Below, piece after piece: positions 7,293-15,450 of a stretch of DNA of 34,418 bases. The stretch is from Roseivirga sp. UBA6061. GTDB taxonomy: Bacteria > Bacteroidota > Bacteroidia > Cytophagales > Cyclobacteriaceae. The first letter of the stretch is position 1. Each line of letters begins with the position of its first letter. The stretch lies in NCBI GenBank assembly GCA_002427745.1, contig DIYF01000086.1, positions 1-34,418 on the forward strand, written 5' to 3'. Position numbers and translations under genes: made by a program. The notes beneath the pieces were generated by a model. The model saw only the letters and a list, made by a program, of their open reading frames with translations. It did no database searches and had not been told where the DNA came from.

Positions 7293-8615
7293 TTATTTTG
7301 CTTTCTGTCCCTTGGCGGGTCTGGTTGACTGTGCCTGTACCGGTTCAGGGTATGTATCAAACGCACCAGGTAAATTGTAGGTGTCAAAGAACCCGTTTGT
7401 ATGGCCATTCAGGCTGGCACTCAGCTTTTTGATGGTAATTTCTCCTTTTACCTGCTCCAGAGACTTCTGTCCTTTGGCAAAAGCGTCTATGGCACTCTTC
7501 GGGATCATGAACTGGATTGTTTTGGGCAGATTAGCCTTTTTATTGGCGCTTAGCCCCAGGTTTACAATCACTACTTCATTGGATTTCAGGTTTCTCAGTG
7601 TGCGACCATATTTCACAATATTGCTTTTGACGGCCGATTCAAACTCGTCATACTTGGACTGGATGTCTTTATAGAAGTCTTCAGATTTTACAGATTTGTT
7701 ATTGCCATACACGACTTCACCTTCTGAGGTAGTGCGCAATGAGAAGCCGCTGTTTCTGGAAGACAGGTTCAAGTCGTACATGACACCAAATCCTTCAAAA
7801 TAGGTCCAGCTGGTACGACCACTTCTGCTCAGATAGCCATCGTAGGTTGTTTTGAACAGGTCGTCAAAGATGCCGGCCAGGATTTTGGCGTCCATCATAT
7901 CGGCATCGTCAATGCTGGATGATTTGGTTTCAATTTTAGAGAACATCTGGTCCTGAGTGAGCTTACCCGCTTCGTAGGCTTTTACATCCTTTACGGAAAC
8001 CATGCTGACCAATCTTCTCTTATTGATATCTTTAGAGCTGCTTACAAAGGAGAGCTGACCATTTCTTCTGGTAGAAGACTTTACGTGCAGGGAGTAGTTC
8101 ACAGACACCTGAATCTTCTCATTCTCTTTCAGTTCTCCTAAAAGGCTGCCATAGTTGGAGAGGAAGGTTTTAGAAAGCTCTTCCAGTTTCTCTTCTTTTT
8201 CTGCATTCAGTTTCTCCAGCTCTTCTTCGCTGTAATCTTTCGAAAGTATAGTGCCGGTTGAGCCGTCTACTATCGTGACAAGGTCATCCCAGCTTTGATA
8301 GCCACTGATACCAAAGGCTCCATTGCCTGAGATATTGAAAATGACTCCGTTATTGGGAATGTAGATACCCTTGGACTTTCGGGAGCGGTAGTTGCTTCTA
8401 CTACCACTGAAGAGGTCGTCTACGATATTTTGAAGAATGTAGATATCTCTGTCCATTTTGGGTAGCTTGGAGATGTCCTGGTTACGACCGCCATTTAGCG
8501 TATAAAAGTCGGCTACTTCTCCTATTACCACCTGGTCGGCTGTCTGAGCAAGGCCCAGGTGAAGGGTCGTTAGCATCATTAATGCCGCGAGACTAAGTGT
8601 TGTTCTGTTTTTCAT
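7293..8615 (-). CDS. Secreted protein with a duplicated unknown module
   Basis: A 440-residue protein of no family I recognise. Residues 1-23 are a signal peptide ending in LGLAQ. The mature part holds two diverged copies of one module. The first has DIYILQNIVDDLFS (57-70), YGSLLGELKENEKIQVSV (155-172) and VKDVKAYEAGKLTQDQMF (208-225). The second has DAKILAGIFDDLFK (242-255), YGRTLRNLKSNEVVIVNL (336-353) and PKSAIDAFAKGQKSLEQV (372-389). Between the parts of the first copy is a Glu/Lys-rich helix (about 128-150). A third copy forms the neighbouring 201-residue protein. The last 40 residues are a Pro/Gln/Lys-rich tail. It is the last gene of the ECF sigma/anti-sigma operon, 25 bases after its partner, so its amount should follow sigma activity. 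A structural or signal-sensing envelope role is possible but not shown. Confidence 0.85.
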   Translation of the reverse strand: MKNRTTLSLAALMMLTTLHLGLAQTADQVVIGEVADFYTLNGGRNQDISKLPKMDRDIYILQNIVDDLFSGSRSNYRSRKSKGIYIPNNGVIFNISGNGAFGISGYQSWDDLVTIVDGSTGTILSKDYSEEELEKLNAEKEEKLEELSKTFLSNYGSLLGELKENEKIQVSVNYSLHVKSSTRRNGQLSFVSSSKDINKRRLVSMVSVKDVKAYEAGKLTQDQMFSKIETKSSSIDDADMMDAKILAGIFDDLFKTTYDGYLSRSGRTSWTYFEGFGVMYDLNLSSRNSGFSLRTTSEGEVVYGNNKSVKSEDFYKDIQSKYDEFESAVKSNIVKYGRTLRNLKSNEVVIVNLGLSANKKANLPKTIQFMIPKSAIDAFAKGQKSLEQVKGEITIKKLSASLNGHTNGFFDTYNLPGAFDTYPEPVQAQSTRPAKGQKAK

Positions 8616-8640
8616 TATTCAGATATTTTAAAATTTAGGT

Positions 8641-9246
8641 TCATTTAATCGTTATGGCTTCGATAAAGTCGGCTTTGTTCATGCTGCCTCCTTTAAAAGC
8701 CCGGAAGTCTTTATAATCAATTGAGGCTTCCATGTTGTATGTTCTTTTATGCGCAAGTTTCGATGGTGGAATTTCTTTTCCATTCCTCTTGCGTTTCTGA
8801 TCTTTCACCTCAAAGACAAATCGTATTGTTTCATTGTCTTTGAGTTTAGGCAGGTAGTTTTTAAACTCTACCAGAAAATTCGTTACCGCGGTTTGCAGCC
8901 GCTCTTTTTGCAGATCTACCATCTGGTCACTGAAAAAGGTGTCCATGATCTCTCCATCCGCATTTTCAAAGCTACCGCCCTGTACACTCATGTAGATGTG
9001 GGCATTTTCTGCCACTACATTGATGGTCATGCCCTGACCATTTTCGTAAGAAGCTGTGGTTTCTCTGAATCGATTGAGCAGTATCTCACCGTTCCACTTC
9101 TTCAGGTAGTTTTCAAAGGTGATTCGGGTAACCTCAGTATCTCTCTTTACCGGGCTGAAGCCCTGGGTATTGAGCTGTGCAACGAGGGGTGACGAGACCA
9201 GCATTGCGAATAGCAGTATCCAATATTTTGAGTTTTTGACCTTCAT
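8641..9246 (-). CDS. Secreted protein with a single copy of the same unknown module
   Basis: A 201-residue protein. The signal peptide spans residues 1-24 (SKYWILLFAMLVSSPLVAQ). The C-terminal 70 residues match both copies in the next gene: YLPKLKDNETIRFVFEV (131-147) and IDYKDFRAFKGGSMNKADF (176-194), corresponding to LKENE and VKAYEAGKLTQDQ there. The N-terminal half should correspond to the first part of the module but has diverged. The ATG lies one base after the anti-sigma stop, so translation is probably coupled. There is no catalytic motif or metal site that I can see. As part of the sigma operon it could be the signal receptor that controls the anti-sigma protein from the periplasm, or simply a target product. 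Confidence 0.85.
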   Translation of the reverse strand: MKVKNSKYWILLFAMLVSSPLVAQLNTQGFSPVKRDTEVTRITFENYLKKWNGEILLNRFRETTASYENGQGMTINVVAENAHIYMSVQGGSFENADGEIMDTFFSDQMVDLQKERLQTAVTNFLVEFKNYLPKLKDNETIRFVFEVKDQKRKRNGKEIPPSKLAHKRTYNMEASIDYKDFRAFKGGSMNKADFIEAITIK

Positions 9247-9247
9247 T

Positions 9248-10039
9248 TTAATTGTTGTTGTTATTGTTTGGCGCTAATGCATCTACTTCGACCGATAAGT
9301 TGTAAAGCGCTTCTTCAAATACTTCCTGCTTTGATGTGATGGCATCTTCCAGATCATTGAAAGCAGCTTCTACATTTCTTAAATCCTGGATGCGCTGCGT
9401 CTCGAAATTGTTTGAAAAGCTGACGACTAATTGTCTGAAAACTTCTCGGTAATCGTCAGTAAGCTTGTTGCTTAGCTGATTCATTTCAGCCAGAATTTGC
9501 TGTTTCTGTTCATTGAGCAGGTTGTTGATCTGATCTTCAGGCAGCTCACTGAACTTTTCGATACTATTTTCCATGAAGCTCCTGTTGTCATCAATGCTCA
9601 CCTGCATTCCCCGCATATCTGAGTGCACTTCTGAAAGGATGTTCTCCCTCTCTTTGGCCATCAGATCGGCCACCTGCTCCATACTCAATCCATCAGCTGA
9701 TTTAGTGAATCCTGCCCGGAAACCATTTTCATCATAGCTGACATTGAACTTTGAGACCCAGCCAAAGGTGATGATAAGCAGGAGGGTAGCAGCAATGGCC
9801 ACATACTTCCTCCAGTAGAGCCACTCGCTGTTTTCATGAGGTTGGATGAAGCCCGGTATCAGGGGTACTTCTTCATCTTCCCACTGACTCATGAGTACGC
9901 GGGTTTCTTCCATGCCTTCCAGCTCTGTGCGTGCTTCAGGATGCTCTTTAAAATATTGATCTACCTGAGCTCTTGTCGACTCATCCAGCTCTCCATAGAG
10001 GTAAGCTGCCAAATCTTCATTTGTCGGTTTATAGCTCAT
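9248..10039 (-). CDS. Membrane anti-sigma factor
   Basis: A 263-residue single-pass protein. The cytoplasmic part (1-75) carries NEDLAAYLYGELDESTR and HPEARTELEGMEE, the helical anti-sigma domain common in Bacteroidota; it lacks the HxxxCxxC zinc ligands, so it is a zinc-free type. The membrane helix is at about 77-94. The periplasmic part (about 100-255) is almost wholly charged helix with regular spacing, probably a long coiled coil, and ends in a run of Asn. It overlaps the sigma gene by 11 bases. By family knowledge it binds the ECF sigma factor at the membrane until a periplasmic event releases it. The coiled coil is longer than usual and may contact the two secreted proteins encoded downstream. 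Confidence 0.85.
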   Translation of the reverse strand: MSYKPTNEDLAAYLYGELDESTRAQVDQYFKEHPEARTELEGMEETRVLMSQWEDEEVPLIPGFIQPHENSEWLYWRKYVAIAATLLLIITFGWVSKFNVSYDENGFRAGFTKSADGLSMEQVADLMAKERENILSEVHSDMRGMQVSIDDNRSFMENSIEKFSELPEDQINNLLNEQKQQILAEMNQLSNKLTDDYREVFRQLVVSFSNNFETQRIQDLRNVEAAFNDLEDAITSKQEVFEEALYNLSVEVDALAPNNNNNN

Positions 10040-10649
10040 AATGAATTGTTTCTTTGTTGATATTCCACTGTGCCAACTGCTTCTTTAAACTTCCGAGTGC
10101 GTAATAGAGTCTGGACTTAACTGTATTCTCAGAAATGCTCATTACCTCGGCAATCTCCCTTATCTTGAGACCTTCGTACTCTTTCATAATCACTACCATG
10201 CGCTGTTCTTCCGGCAGAATTTTCAGGGCTCTTTTCAAAAGCTCCTTGAGCTCCGTCTGAGCGTATTCCCGGTCCGGGTCTGACTCTCGCCAGGTGGTAG
10301 CTGTATTTTGTATGAAATCCTGGTCATCCTTCGACTGAACTTTCATAAAAGGGAAGACCCATTTCCGTTTTTGTCGCCTTACTTCCTCATGGCAGTAATT
10401 GGCGGCTATCCGGTATAACCATGATTTAAAACTGCTCTCATCTTTCAATGATCTCAGGTTTTTGTTCATGGAAATAAAGGTCTTTTGTGTAACCTCCATG
10501 GCCTGATCATGATCGCTGAAGTACTTATAGCTAAAATTGTAGATCCTTTTATACCAGAGCTTTACGAGCTGGTTAAGCGCTATCGGATCACCATCTTTAG
10601 CGGCAGCTATCAAAAAATCGGTTTGAGGCATAAGGGTGATTTCCTTCAT
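10029..10649 (-). CDS. ECF-type RNA polymerase sigma factor
   Basis: A 206-residue sigma-70 family protein with regions 2 and 4 only. Region 2 spans about 25-95, with YNFSYKYFSDHDQAMEVTQ and FKSWLYRIAANYCHEEVRR. Region 4 spans about 135-192, with ILPEEQRMVVIMKEYEGL and the helix-turn-helix IREIAEVMSISENTVKSR (163-180). The linker is short and acidic (SKDDQDF). A second possible start is Met7. The anti-sigma gene overlaps its 3' end, and two secreted proteins follow in the same operon. A near-match to the phylum -7 box (TAAATTCG) lies about 20 bases upstream, so basal expression from the housekeeping sigma with autoregulation is likely. Confidence 0.95.
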   Translation of the reverse strand: MKEITLMPQTDFLIAAAKDGDPIALNQLVKLWYKRIYNFSYKYFSDHDQAMEVTQKTFISMNKNLRSLKDESSFKSWLYRIAANYCHEEVRRQKRKWVFPFMKVQSKDDQDFIQNTATTWRESDPDREYAQTELKELLKRALKILPEEQRMVVIMKEYEGLKIREIAEVMSISENTVKSRLYYALGSLKKQLAQWNINKETIHYEL

Positions 10650-10784
10650 TGTGTTTCCACTTTCCGAATTTAGGATGGACCGTGTGAAAAAAAAGTTTGA
10701 AGGAAGTTAGAAAAAAGTTGGCATATGCCTTCCTTAACCTCTCAAGCCCGTTTTTTGCATGCGCTTTATGAGGGGGAGCAGTAA

Positions 10785-13058
10785 TCAGTTGATGTCCCAG
10801 ATGGGTGCCTTACCGGCCAGATGCTCCACGAAGTAGTTCCATCGCTTTTTCCTGAAGTAGGCCCTGTGCTCACCCTGGTAGCCGTGCCGCTGGCTTGGTA
10901 AAATCAGCAAATCGAATTCCTTGTCTGCTTTCACCAGGGCTTCAGCCAGCTTAAAGGTTGCCGAGGGGTTTACGTTATCGTCCATGCCACCATGCACGAG
11001 CAGCAGCTTACCTTTCAGGTTGGGGGCCATGGTGATATTAGATACTTCATGGTAAGACGAGTCTACGGGCCAGCCCATATACATTTCGGGCCACCAGGCT
11101 TTCTCCATTCTGAAATCATGATCGGCACTGCTCGCTACGCCCACCTTGTAGAAGTCAGGGAATTCCAGCAGGGCATGACCTGCATCGAAGCCCCCGGCTG
11201 AATGGCCGAAGATACCCACACGATCTGCATCGAACCAGGGGTGGGCTTCTCCCAGTTCTTTGATGGCAGATACATGCTCTGTCAGGTTTTTGCCCATGTT
11301 TTTATAGGAGTAGTTGTGGAAGGCTTTGGAACGACCTGAAGTACCCATGCCATCTATCATCACAACAATGAATCCGAGTTCTGCCAGCGCCTGGTTATTT
11401 CTGGCCAGTACAGTGCGGAAGCTACGAGGAAACATTTGTGTATGAGGCCCCGTGTAGCTATGGTCAATGACGGGGTACTTTTTATTCGGATCAAAGTTCG
11501 AAGGCTTCCACATGGCTCCATAGATGGGAGTCTGGCCATCGCGCCCTGTGGAAACAAAGGCCTCTGGTGCCAGCCAGCTTCTGTTGGTAAGGGCCGAGAT
11601 ATCAGCCGTACTTACTTCCTTGACCAAGGCACCATCTGAGGTGCGTTTGAGCACAGAACGGGTGGGTTGATTAAAAGTGGAGTAGTTATCGAAGAAATGA
11701 CTTTTGTCCTGAGCAAACTGAACTTCATGATGCGCATCTTCCGGGGTCAGGAGCTTTAATTCGCCTGTTTCTATGTTGATACTGTACAGATGACTGAAAT
11801 ACGGATTCCGTCCCGGTTCTTTGCCCGAGGCCATGAAGTAGGCCAGGTGTTCGTAGCGATCGTAACTCAGAATCTGGTCGATGTAGTAGTCACCATTTGT
11901 AAGACTGCGTGTTTCATTTGTGTTCAGGTCATGCAGATACAGTTGTCGCCAGCCGCTTCTTTCAGAAAGGAAGAGTAGCTTATTCTCATTACGTAGGTAG
12001 GTAAAGACGAAGTTGTCAATATTCGTCTCACTGGTTTCTTCAATCAGTGTACGGAGACGTTTCTGCTTCAAATCCAGCTCCAGTATCTGTTCTTTCTGAA
12101 AGCCCCTTTCCACATAATCCACCAGTACTTTGTCTGCTTCTTCATGCCAGGTAAAGGAAGCTCCGTTGATATGTGTAGCGGTAGGGATTTCAGGGAAATA
12201 CTCTGCGCGTGTTCTCACATTGTAGAAGACGGGTGTCACTTTTACCATGGTGGAATCTCCCGGTGAGCCCCGGTAGTAGGAGTGTAGGCTGGGTTTGAAC
12301 AATTCGTCTTTGCTCCAGTCAAGTAAATACATTTTTTCAGCATTTCTGAAGTCCACCAGACTGGTTTGAATCCACTTTGAATCGGGAGACCAGCTGACAA
12401 AAAAGCGGCCGGGTCTTTCTCCGTTTTCTCCTTCCATTTTGTCATACCAGCCATAGTAGGTTCCAAATTCATAATCCTTCCTACCCGTTGTGCTCAACTG
12501 GTATTCTCTCCCGTTGGCTGTTGACCGGATGTAGAGGTTGTAATTTCGTGTGAAGGCCACCCACTTTCCATCCGGTGAGGCTCTTTCTATCGGGGTGGTG
12601 GGATAGGGGCTGTCGGGGTCTGGTTTTACTTCTTCGGTATCTATATCAATGAGATAATCTTTTCCATCAATCTGTGCCCGGAAGTTGTTATCTACTCTTT
12701 GCCAGAGCTCATTAAAAGGGAGGTCGTAGGGATCAATATTTCTGTCCAGTAATTCGGAAAGCTGATTGGCGACAACTTCATGATCAAAGAGGTCTGTAAT
12801 TTCATAATCACTGAACCGGAGCTTTTTAAATACTTTGGCGTCCTTTTCATGCTCCAGATACCAAAAGCCCGTGTTGTCACGGAACCAGTAAGGGGCAATG
12901 TCCAGGTTCAGCGCTTCTTTGTGGTTGATGTTTTCAAACAGGAAGCTTTTAGCGCGTTCATAATCAGCCTTTGTGATAGGGCTGGTCTTTTCAGAGGAAC
13001 AGCTGAGCACAAGTGACAGAGAGACCAGGCAGATGATGAAAAAGTATTGATGCTTCAT
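10785..13058 (-). CDS. S9 family (DPP IV-like) prolyl oligopeptidase, lipoprotein
   Basis: A 757-residue peptidase. The lipoprotein signal ends in LVLSC, with lipidated Cys20. Residues about 60-490 make the DPP IV N-terminal beta-propeller: repeated strands such as SPDGKWVAFTRNYNLYIR and FFVSWSPDSKW. The alpha/beta hydrolase domain follows, with the nucleophile in GHSAGG (Ser620), the acid in GGMDDNV (Asp693 or 694) and the base in SQRHGYQ (His725). All three are intact, so it should remove dipeptides (X-Pro or X-Ala) from short peptides in the periplasm or on the outer membrane. It is probably a single gene: the sigma operon begins 135 bases downstream. In Bacteroidota such enzymes support growth on protein. 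Confidence 0.95.
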   Translation of the reverse strand: MKHQYFFIICLVSLSLVLSCSSEKTSPITKADYERAKSFLFENINHKEALNLDIAPYWFRDNTGFWYLEHEKDAKVFKKLRFSDYEITDLFDHEVVANQLSELLDRNIDPYDLPFNELWQRVDNNFRAQIDGKDYLIDIDTEEVKPDPDSPYPTTPIERASPDGKWVAFTRNYNLYIRSTANGREYQLSTTGRKDYEFGTYYGWYDKMEGENGERPGRFFVSWSPDSKWIQTSLVDFRNAEKMYLLDWSKDELFKPSLHSYYRGSPGDSTMVKVTPVFYNVRTRAEYFPEIPTATHINGASFTWHEEADKVLVDYVERGFQKEQILELDLKQKRLRTLIEETSETNIDNFVFTYLRNENKLLFLSERSGWRQLYLHDLNTNETRSLTNGDYYIDQILSYDRYEHLAYFMASGKEPGRNPYFSHLYSINIETGELKLLTPEDAHHEVQFAQDKSHFFDNYSTFNQPTRSVLKRTSDGALVKEVSTADISALTNRSWLAPEAFVSTGRDGQTPIYGAMWKPSNFDPNKKYPVIDHSYTGPHTQMFPRSFRTVLARNNQALAELGFIVVMIDGMGTSGRSKAFHNYSYKNMGKNLTEHVSAIKELGEAHPWFDADRVGIFGHSAGGFDAGHALLEFPDFYKVGVASSADHDFRMEKAWWPEMYMGWPVDSSYHEVSNITMAPNLKGKLLLVHGGMDDNVNPSATFKLAEALVKADKEFDLLILPSQRHGYQGEHRAYFRKKRWNYFVEHLAGKAPIWDIN

Positions 13059-13138
13059 GAGATCTTGAAGGTAGTTTATGCTTTTGCCAAATAAAGCAAA
13101 CTGCTTACCTCTGCGAAATTAAAAGATGCAAGAGGTAA

Positions 13139-13369
13139 ATGAAATCAGATTCCCAATTTGAAACAGTTGTGTTCATGTTGAGAGGAGGGGGGCTTGAAAA
13201 GAAAGGGAGTGATGACTTGTGTCAACTCCTGATTTATGCGCTAAACGCCTTTTTGAGCCCTATTGAGATCATCCGGGAAGTAATAAGCAAGAAACCAGAA
13301 CAGACTGGCGCAGCCTTTGTGCTGAAAACAGAGTATTATCAGCAGATTGTATTAACAGACTTTATCTGA
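13139..13369 (+). CDS. Possible small orphan protein
   Basis: A 76-codon frame beginning MKSDSQFETVVFMLRGG. It has a mixed, soluble-looking composition, no signal peptide, no membrane helix and no motif I know. It lies in the 578-base gap between the S9 peptidase and the helicase and points away from the former. It may be real because the gap is unusually long for this window and the frame stays open over a large part of it. The start codon has a purine-rich stretch (AAGAGGTAA) just before it. A chance ORF is equally possible. Confidence 0.3.
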   Translation: MKSDSQFETVVFMLRGGGLEKKGSDDLCQLLIYALNAFLSPIEIIREVISKKPEQTGAAFVLKTEYYQQIVLTDFI

Positions 13370-13395
13370 TTTTGAAAAAGCCTGTTAAATCTGAT

Positions 13396-13410
13396 TTAAG
13401 TTCAACTTAA
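13396..13410. promoter_or_regulatory. Perfect 15-base palindrome, candidate operator
   Basis: TTAAGTT-C-AACTTAA is a perfect 7-1-7 inverted repeat 11 bases before the ATG of the 70-residue ORF at 13422. It looks like a regulator binding site, and the AT-rich sequence upstream could hold the promoter. Confidence 0.4.
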
Positions 13411-13421
13411 TCATAGGCGGT

Positions 13422-13634
13422 ATGAAATACTTTAGAAGAGGTTCGTGGTTTTACGCAGACAGTGGCCAGGAAAAAGAAATATTAGGAAGAATCCAGTTTC
13501 AGATTGCTGAACGATCTTTATCACCGGTGAGCAATGAAAGAGGAAATGTTATCGGGGTGTTCGATATCCTCGATTCAACCTTTAAGCCGGTTTCTGAAAA
13601 CCATTACTACAAAACGGGTTGTGATCCCTTCTAA
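13422..13634 (+). CDS. Small conserved-looking hypothetical protein
   Basis: A 70-residue frame: MKYFRRGSWFYADSGQEKEI, then a Glu/Gln-rich middle, IGVFDILDSTFKPVSE, ending in YYKTGCDPF. The mix of aromatic, charged and Gly residues is that of a folded small protein. It ends two bases before the end of the helicase gene, which faces it, so there is no room for waste on either side. It has no signal peptide, membrane helix or known motif. A perfect palindrome sits just upstream. I do not recognise it. Confidence 0.55.
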   Translation: MKYFRRGSWFYADSGQEKEILGRIQFQIAERSLSPVSNERGNVIGVFDILDSTFKPVSENHYYKTGCDPF

Positions 13635-13636
13635 GC

Positions 13637-15358
13637 TTATCCTTTTACTACCCTTAGAAGTCTGCCGTTGATATCTATATCCTTGAATTTGGAGGGTAAA
13701 TTACCGGCTGCGGAAGAAGTAACCTCAAAATACGATCGCCTGTTCTGCACCTGAATGTCTCCGATCTGAGACTTGTTCAGGCCCGATTCATCACAAATAA
13801 ACCGTAACAGGTTCGACTTGTTTACATGCTCTTTACGACCAATATTCATCATAAAGCGCACCATATCGCCTTCAGGTTTACTGTACCGCTCTTTTCTTTC
13901 AGACCTTTCTCCTCGTTCTGATCTCCTTTTATCCCTGCGATCTCCTCGCTCACCTCTTTCACGGCTGCGTCTTTCAGAGCGCTCAGATCGTTTGCCGCGA
14001 TCACCCCGTTCTGTTCTGTCCTTGCGATCTTTATTGGTTTCGTTCAGGTCACGATCAGGGCCGGAGGTACCGATCTTGGCCATTTCCATAGAGAGCAGTT
14101 TATGGATGAGTTCTTCTCGTGATACAGATTCGAACTCTGCCTGTACACGTTCCAGCAGTTCTGCAGGCAGGTTTTCATCAGTTTCTGTAGCGCTCAACCT
14201 GGCTGCCCACTGAGAAATTCTCGCTTCTTTAATATCTGATTGCAGAGGTACCTGAACCTTTTCAAACTCAATTTTCAGGTGCTTGCTGAGAGACTTTACT
14301 TTGGACAGATCTCTTCTGCTTACCAGAGAAAGCGAAATGCCGCGTTGTCCTGCACGGGCCGTTCTGCCGCTTCTATGCGTATAATACTCAGAATCATCAG
14401 GAAGGGAATAGTGGATCACATGGGTGATATCTTTGACATCTATACCCCGGGCGGCTACATCAGTGGCGGCCAGCAGGTTGATGGCATGGGTTTTAAAAAG
14501 ACCCATTACCTTATCTCTGGCATTCTGTGTAAGATCACCGTGAATGGCATCGATGCCATAGCCCAGTTTTCTCAGGTCAGCAGAAAGCTCCTGCGTATCC
14601 ATTTTAGTACGGCAGAAGATAATTCCCCGCATATCGGGCTCCAGATCGATGAACCTGCGAAGTGCCTCCTGCTTATCACTCACTTTCAGAAACACGTATT
14701 CGTGTTTGATATTCTTGTTCACCTCATCTTTGCGACCTACCTGTACCTCCTGAGGGTCCGTCATGTAGTTTTCGACAATGCGCCTGATGTCTTTTGACAT
14801 GGTGGCTGAAAACAGCCAGGTGGCCTTATCCTGAGGGGTGAATTTCAGAATCTCATCAATATCTTCTTTAAAGCCCATATTGAGCATTTCATCGGCTTCA
14901 TCCAGCACCATGTGGGTGATATTGGAAAGGTCAATGGCCTTTCTGTTCATCAAATCCATGAGGCGACCTGGTGTGGCAATGATTACCTGTTTCGTGCGCT
15001 TGAGCTCCTTGATTTGTCCCTGAATGGAGGCGCCCCCATAGACCGCCAGCGTCTCAAGCCCCTTTTTGTACTTTGAAAATGCTTTAAGCTGTTCTGCAAT
15101 TTGCTGACCTAACTCACGGGTAGGTGCGAGTACGAGCGCCTGTGTATGATTGAGGCTCATGTCCATTGACTCGAGCAGGGGGAGCCCGAAAGCAGCTGTT
15201 TTACCTGTGCCTGTCTGGGCGAGGCCGATGAAGTCAATGTTCTGATTGACGAGCATCGGGATGGCCTTTTGTTGGATTTCAGAAGGGGTTTCTATACCAA
15301 GTTCCGGAAGTGCTTTGAGAATATCCTGGGAAAGACCCAGCTCTGAGAAGGTGTTCAA
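13637..15358 (-). CDS. DEAD-box ATP-dependent RNA helicase (DeaD/CsdA type)
   Basis: A 573-residue helicase. Q motif: the opening FSELGLSQDIL and PSEIQQKAIP. Motif I: AQTGTGKT (47-54). Ia: PTRELGQQ. Ib: ATPGR. II: DEAD (153-156). III: SAT (184-186). VI: HRSGRTARAG (328-337). After the core comes a conserved helix region (to about 432), then a highly basic and acidic Arg/Glu/Asp/Ser repeat tail (about 436-493) and a C-terminal RNA-binding domain of the DbpA type (498-573, RFMMNIGRKEHV). By family knowledge it unwinds structured RNA in ribosome assembly and mRNA decay, often at low temperature. The tail makes it longer than the core family and may condense with RNA. A clear promoter lies upstream. 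Confidence 0.95.
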   Translation of the reverse strand: MNTFSELGLSQDILKALPELGIETPSEIQQKAIPMLVNQNIDFIGLAQTGTGKTAAFGLPLLESMDMSLNHTQALVLAPTRELGQQIAEQLKAFSKYKKGLETLAVYGGASIQGQIKELKRTKQVIIATPGRLMDLMNRKAIDLSNITHMVLDEADEMLNMGFKEDIDEILKFTPQDKATWLFSATMSKDIRRIVENYMTDPQEVQVGRKDEVNKNIKHEYVFLKVSDKQEALRRFIDLEPDMRGIIFCRTKMDTQELSADLRKLGYGIDAIHGDLTQNARDKVMGLFKTHAINLLAATDVAARGIDVKDITHVIHYSLPDDSEYYTHRSGRTARAGQRGISLSLVSRRDLSKVKSLSKHLKIEFEKVQVPLQSDIKEARISQWAARLSATETDENLPAELLERVQAEFESVSREELIHKLLSMEMAKIGTSGPDRDLNETNKDRKDRTERGDRGKRSERSERRSRERGERGDRRDKRRSERGERSERKERYSKPEGDMVRFMMNIGRKEHVNKSNLLRFICDESGLNKSQIGDIQVQNRRSYFEVTSSAAGNLPSKFKDIDINGRLLRVVKG

Positions 15359-15381
15359 TGTCTTGTATTAAAATGAGCGCG

Positions 15382-15389
15382 CAAAGGTA
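15382..15389 (-). promoter_or_regulatory. -7 promoter box of the helicase gene
   Basis: TACCTTTG on the minus strand matches TAnnTTTG exactly, with TGTG (one off TTTG) about 18 bases upstream. The start codon is 23 bases downstream, so the leader would be short, around 17 bases. Confidence 0.6.
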
Positions 15390-15450
15390 CGTGAAATTAA
15401 TTGATTCACAGTGGCTTACTCAAATATAACTTAAACCCAGCTGAAAGCCT

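Noticed and set aside
10720..10729. GGCATATGCC palindrome with a nearby T-run as a terminator of the S9 gene
   Set aside because: The palindrome leaves no loop, so it cannot fold as a terminator; kept neither as operator nor terminator for lack of support.
14240..14797. Plus-strand ORF of 185 codons inside the helicase
   Set aside because: It is antisense to invariant helicase motifs, and its product looks random.
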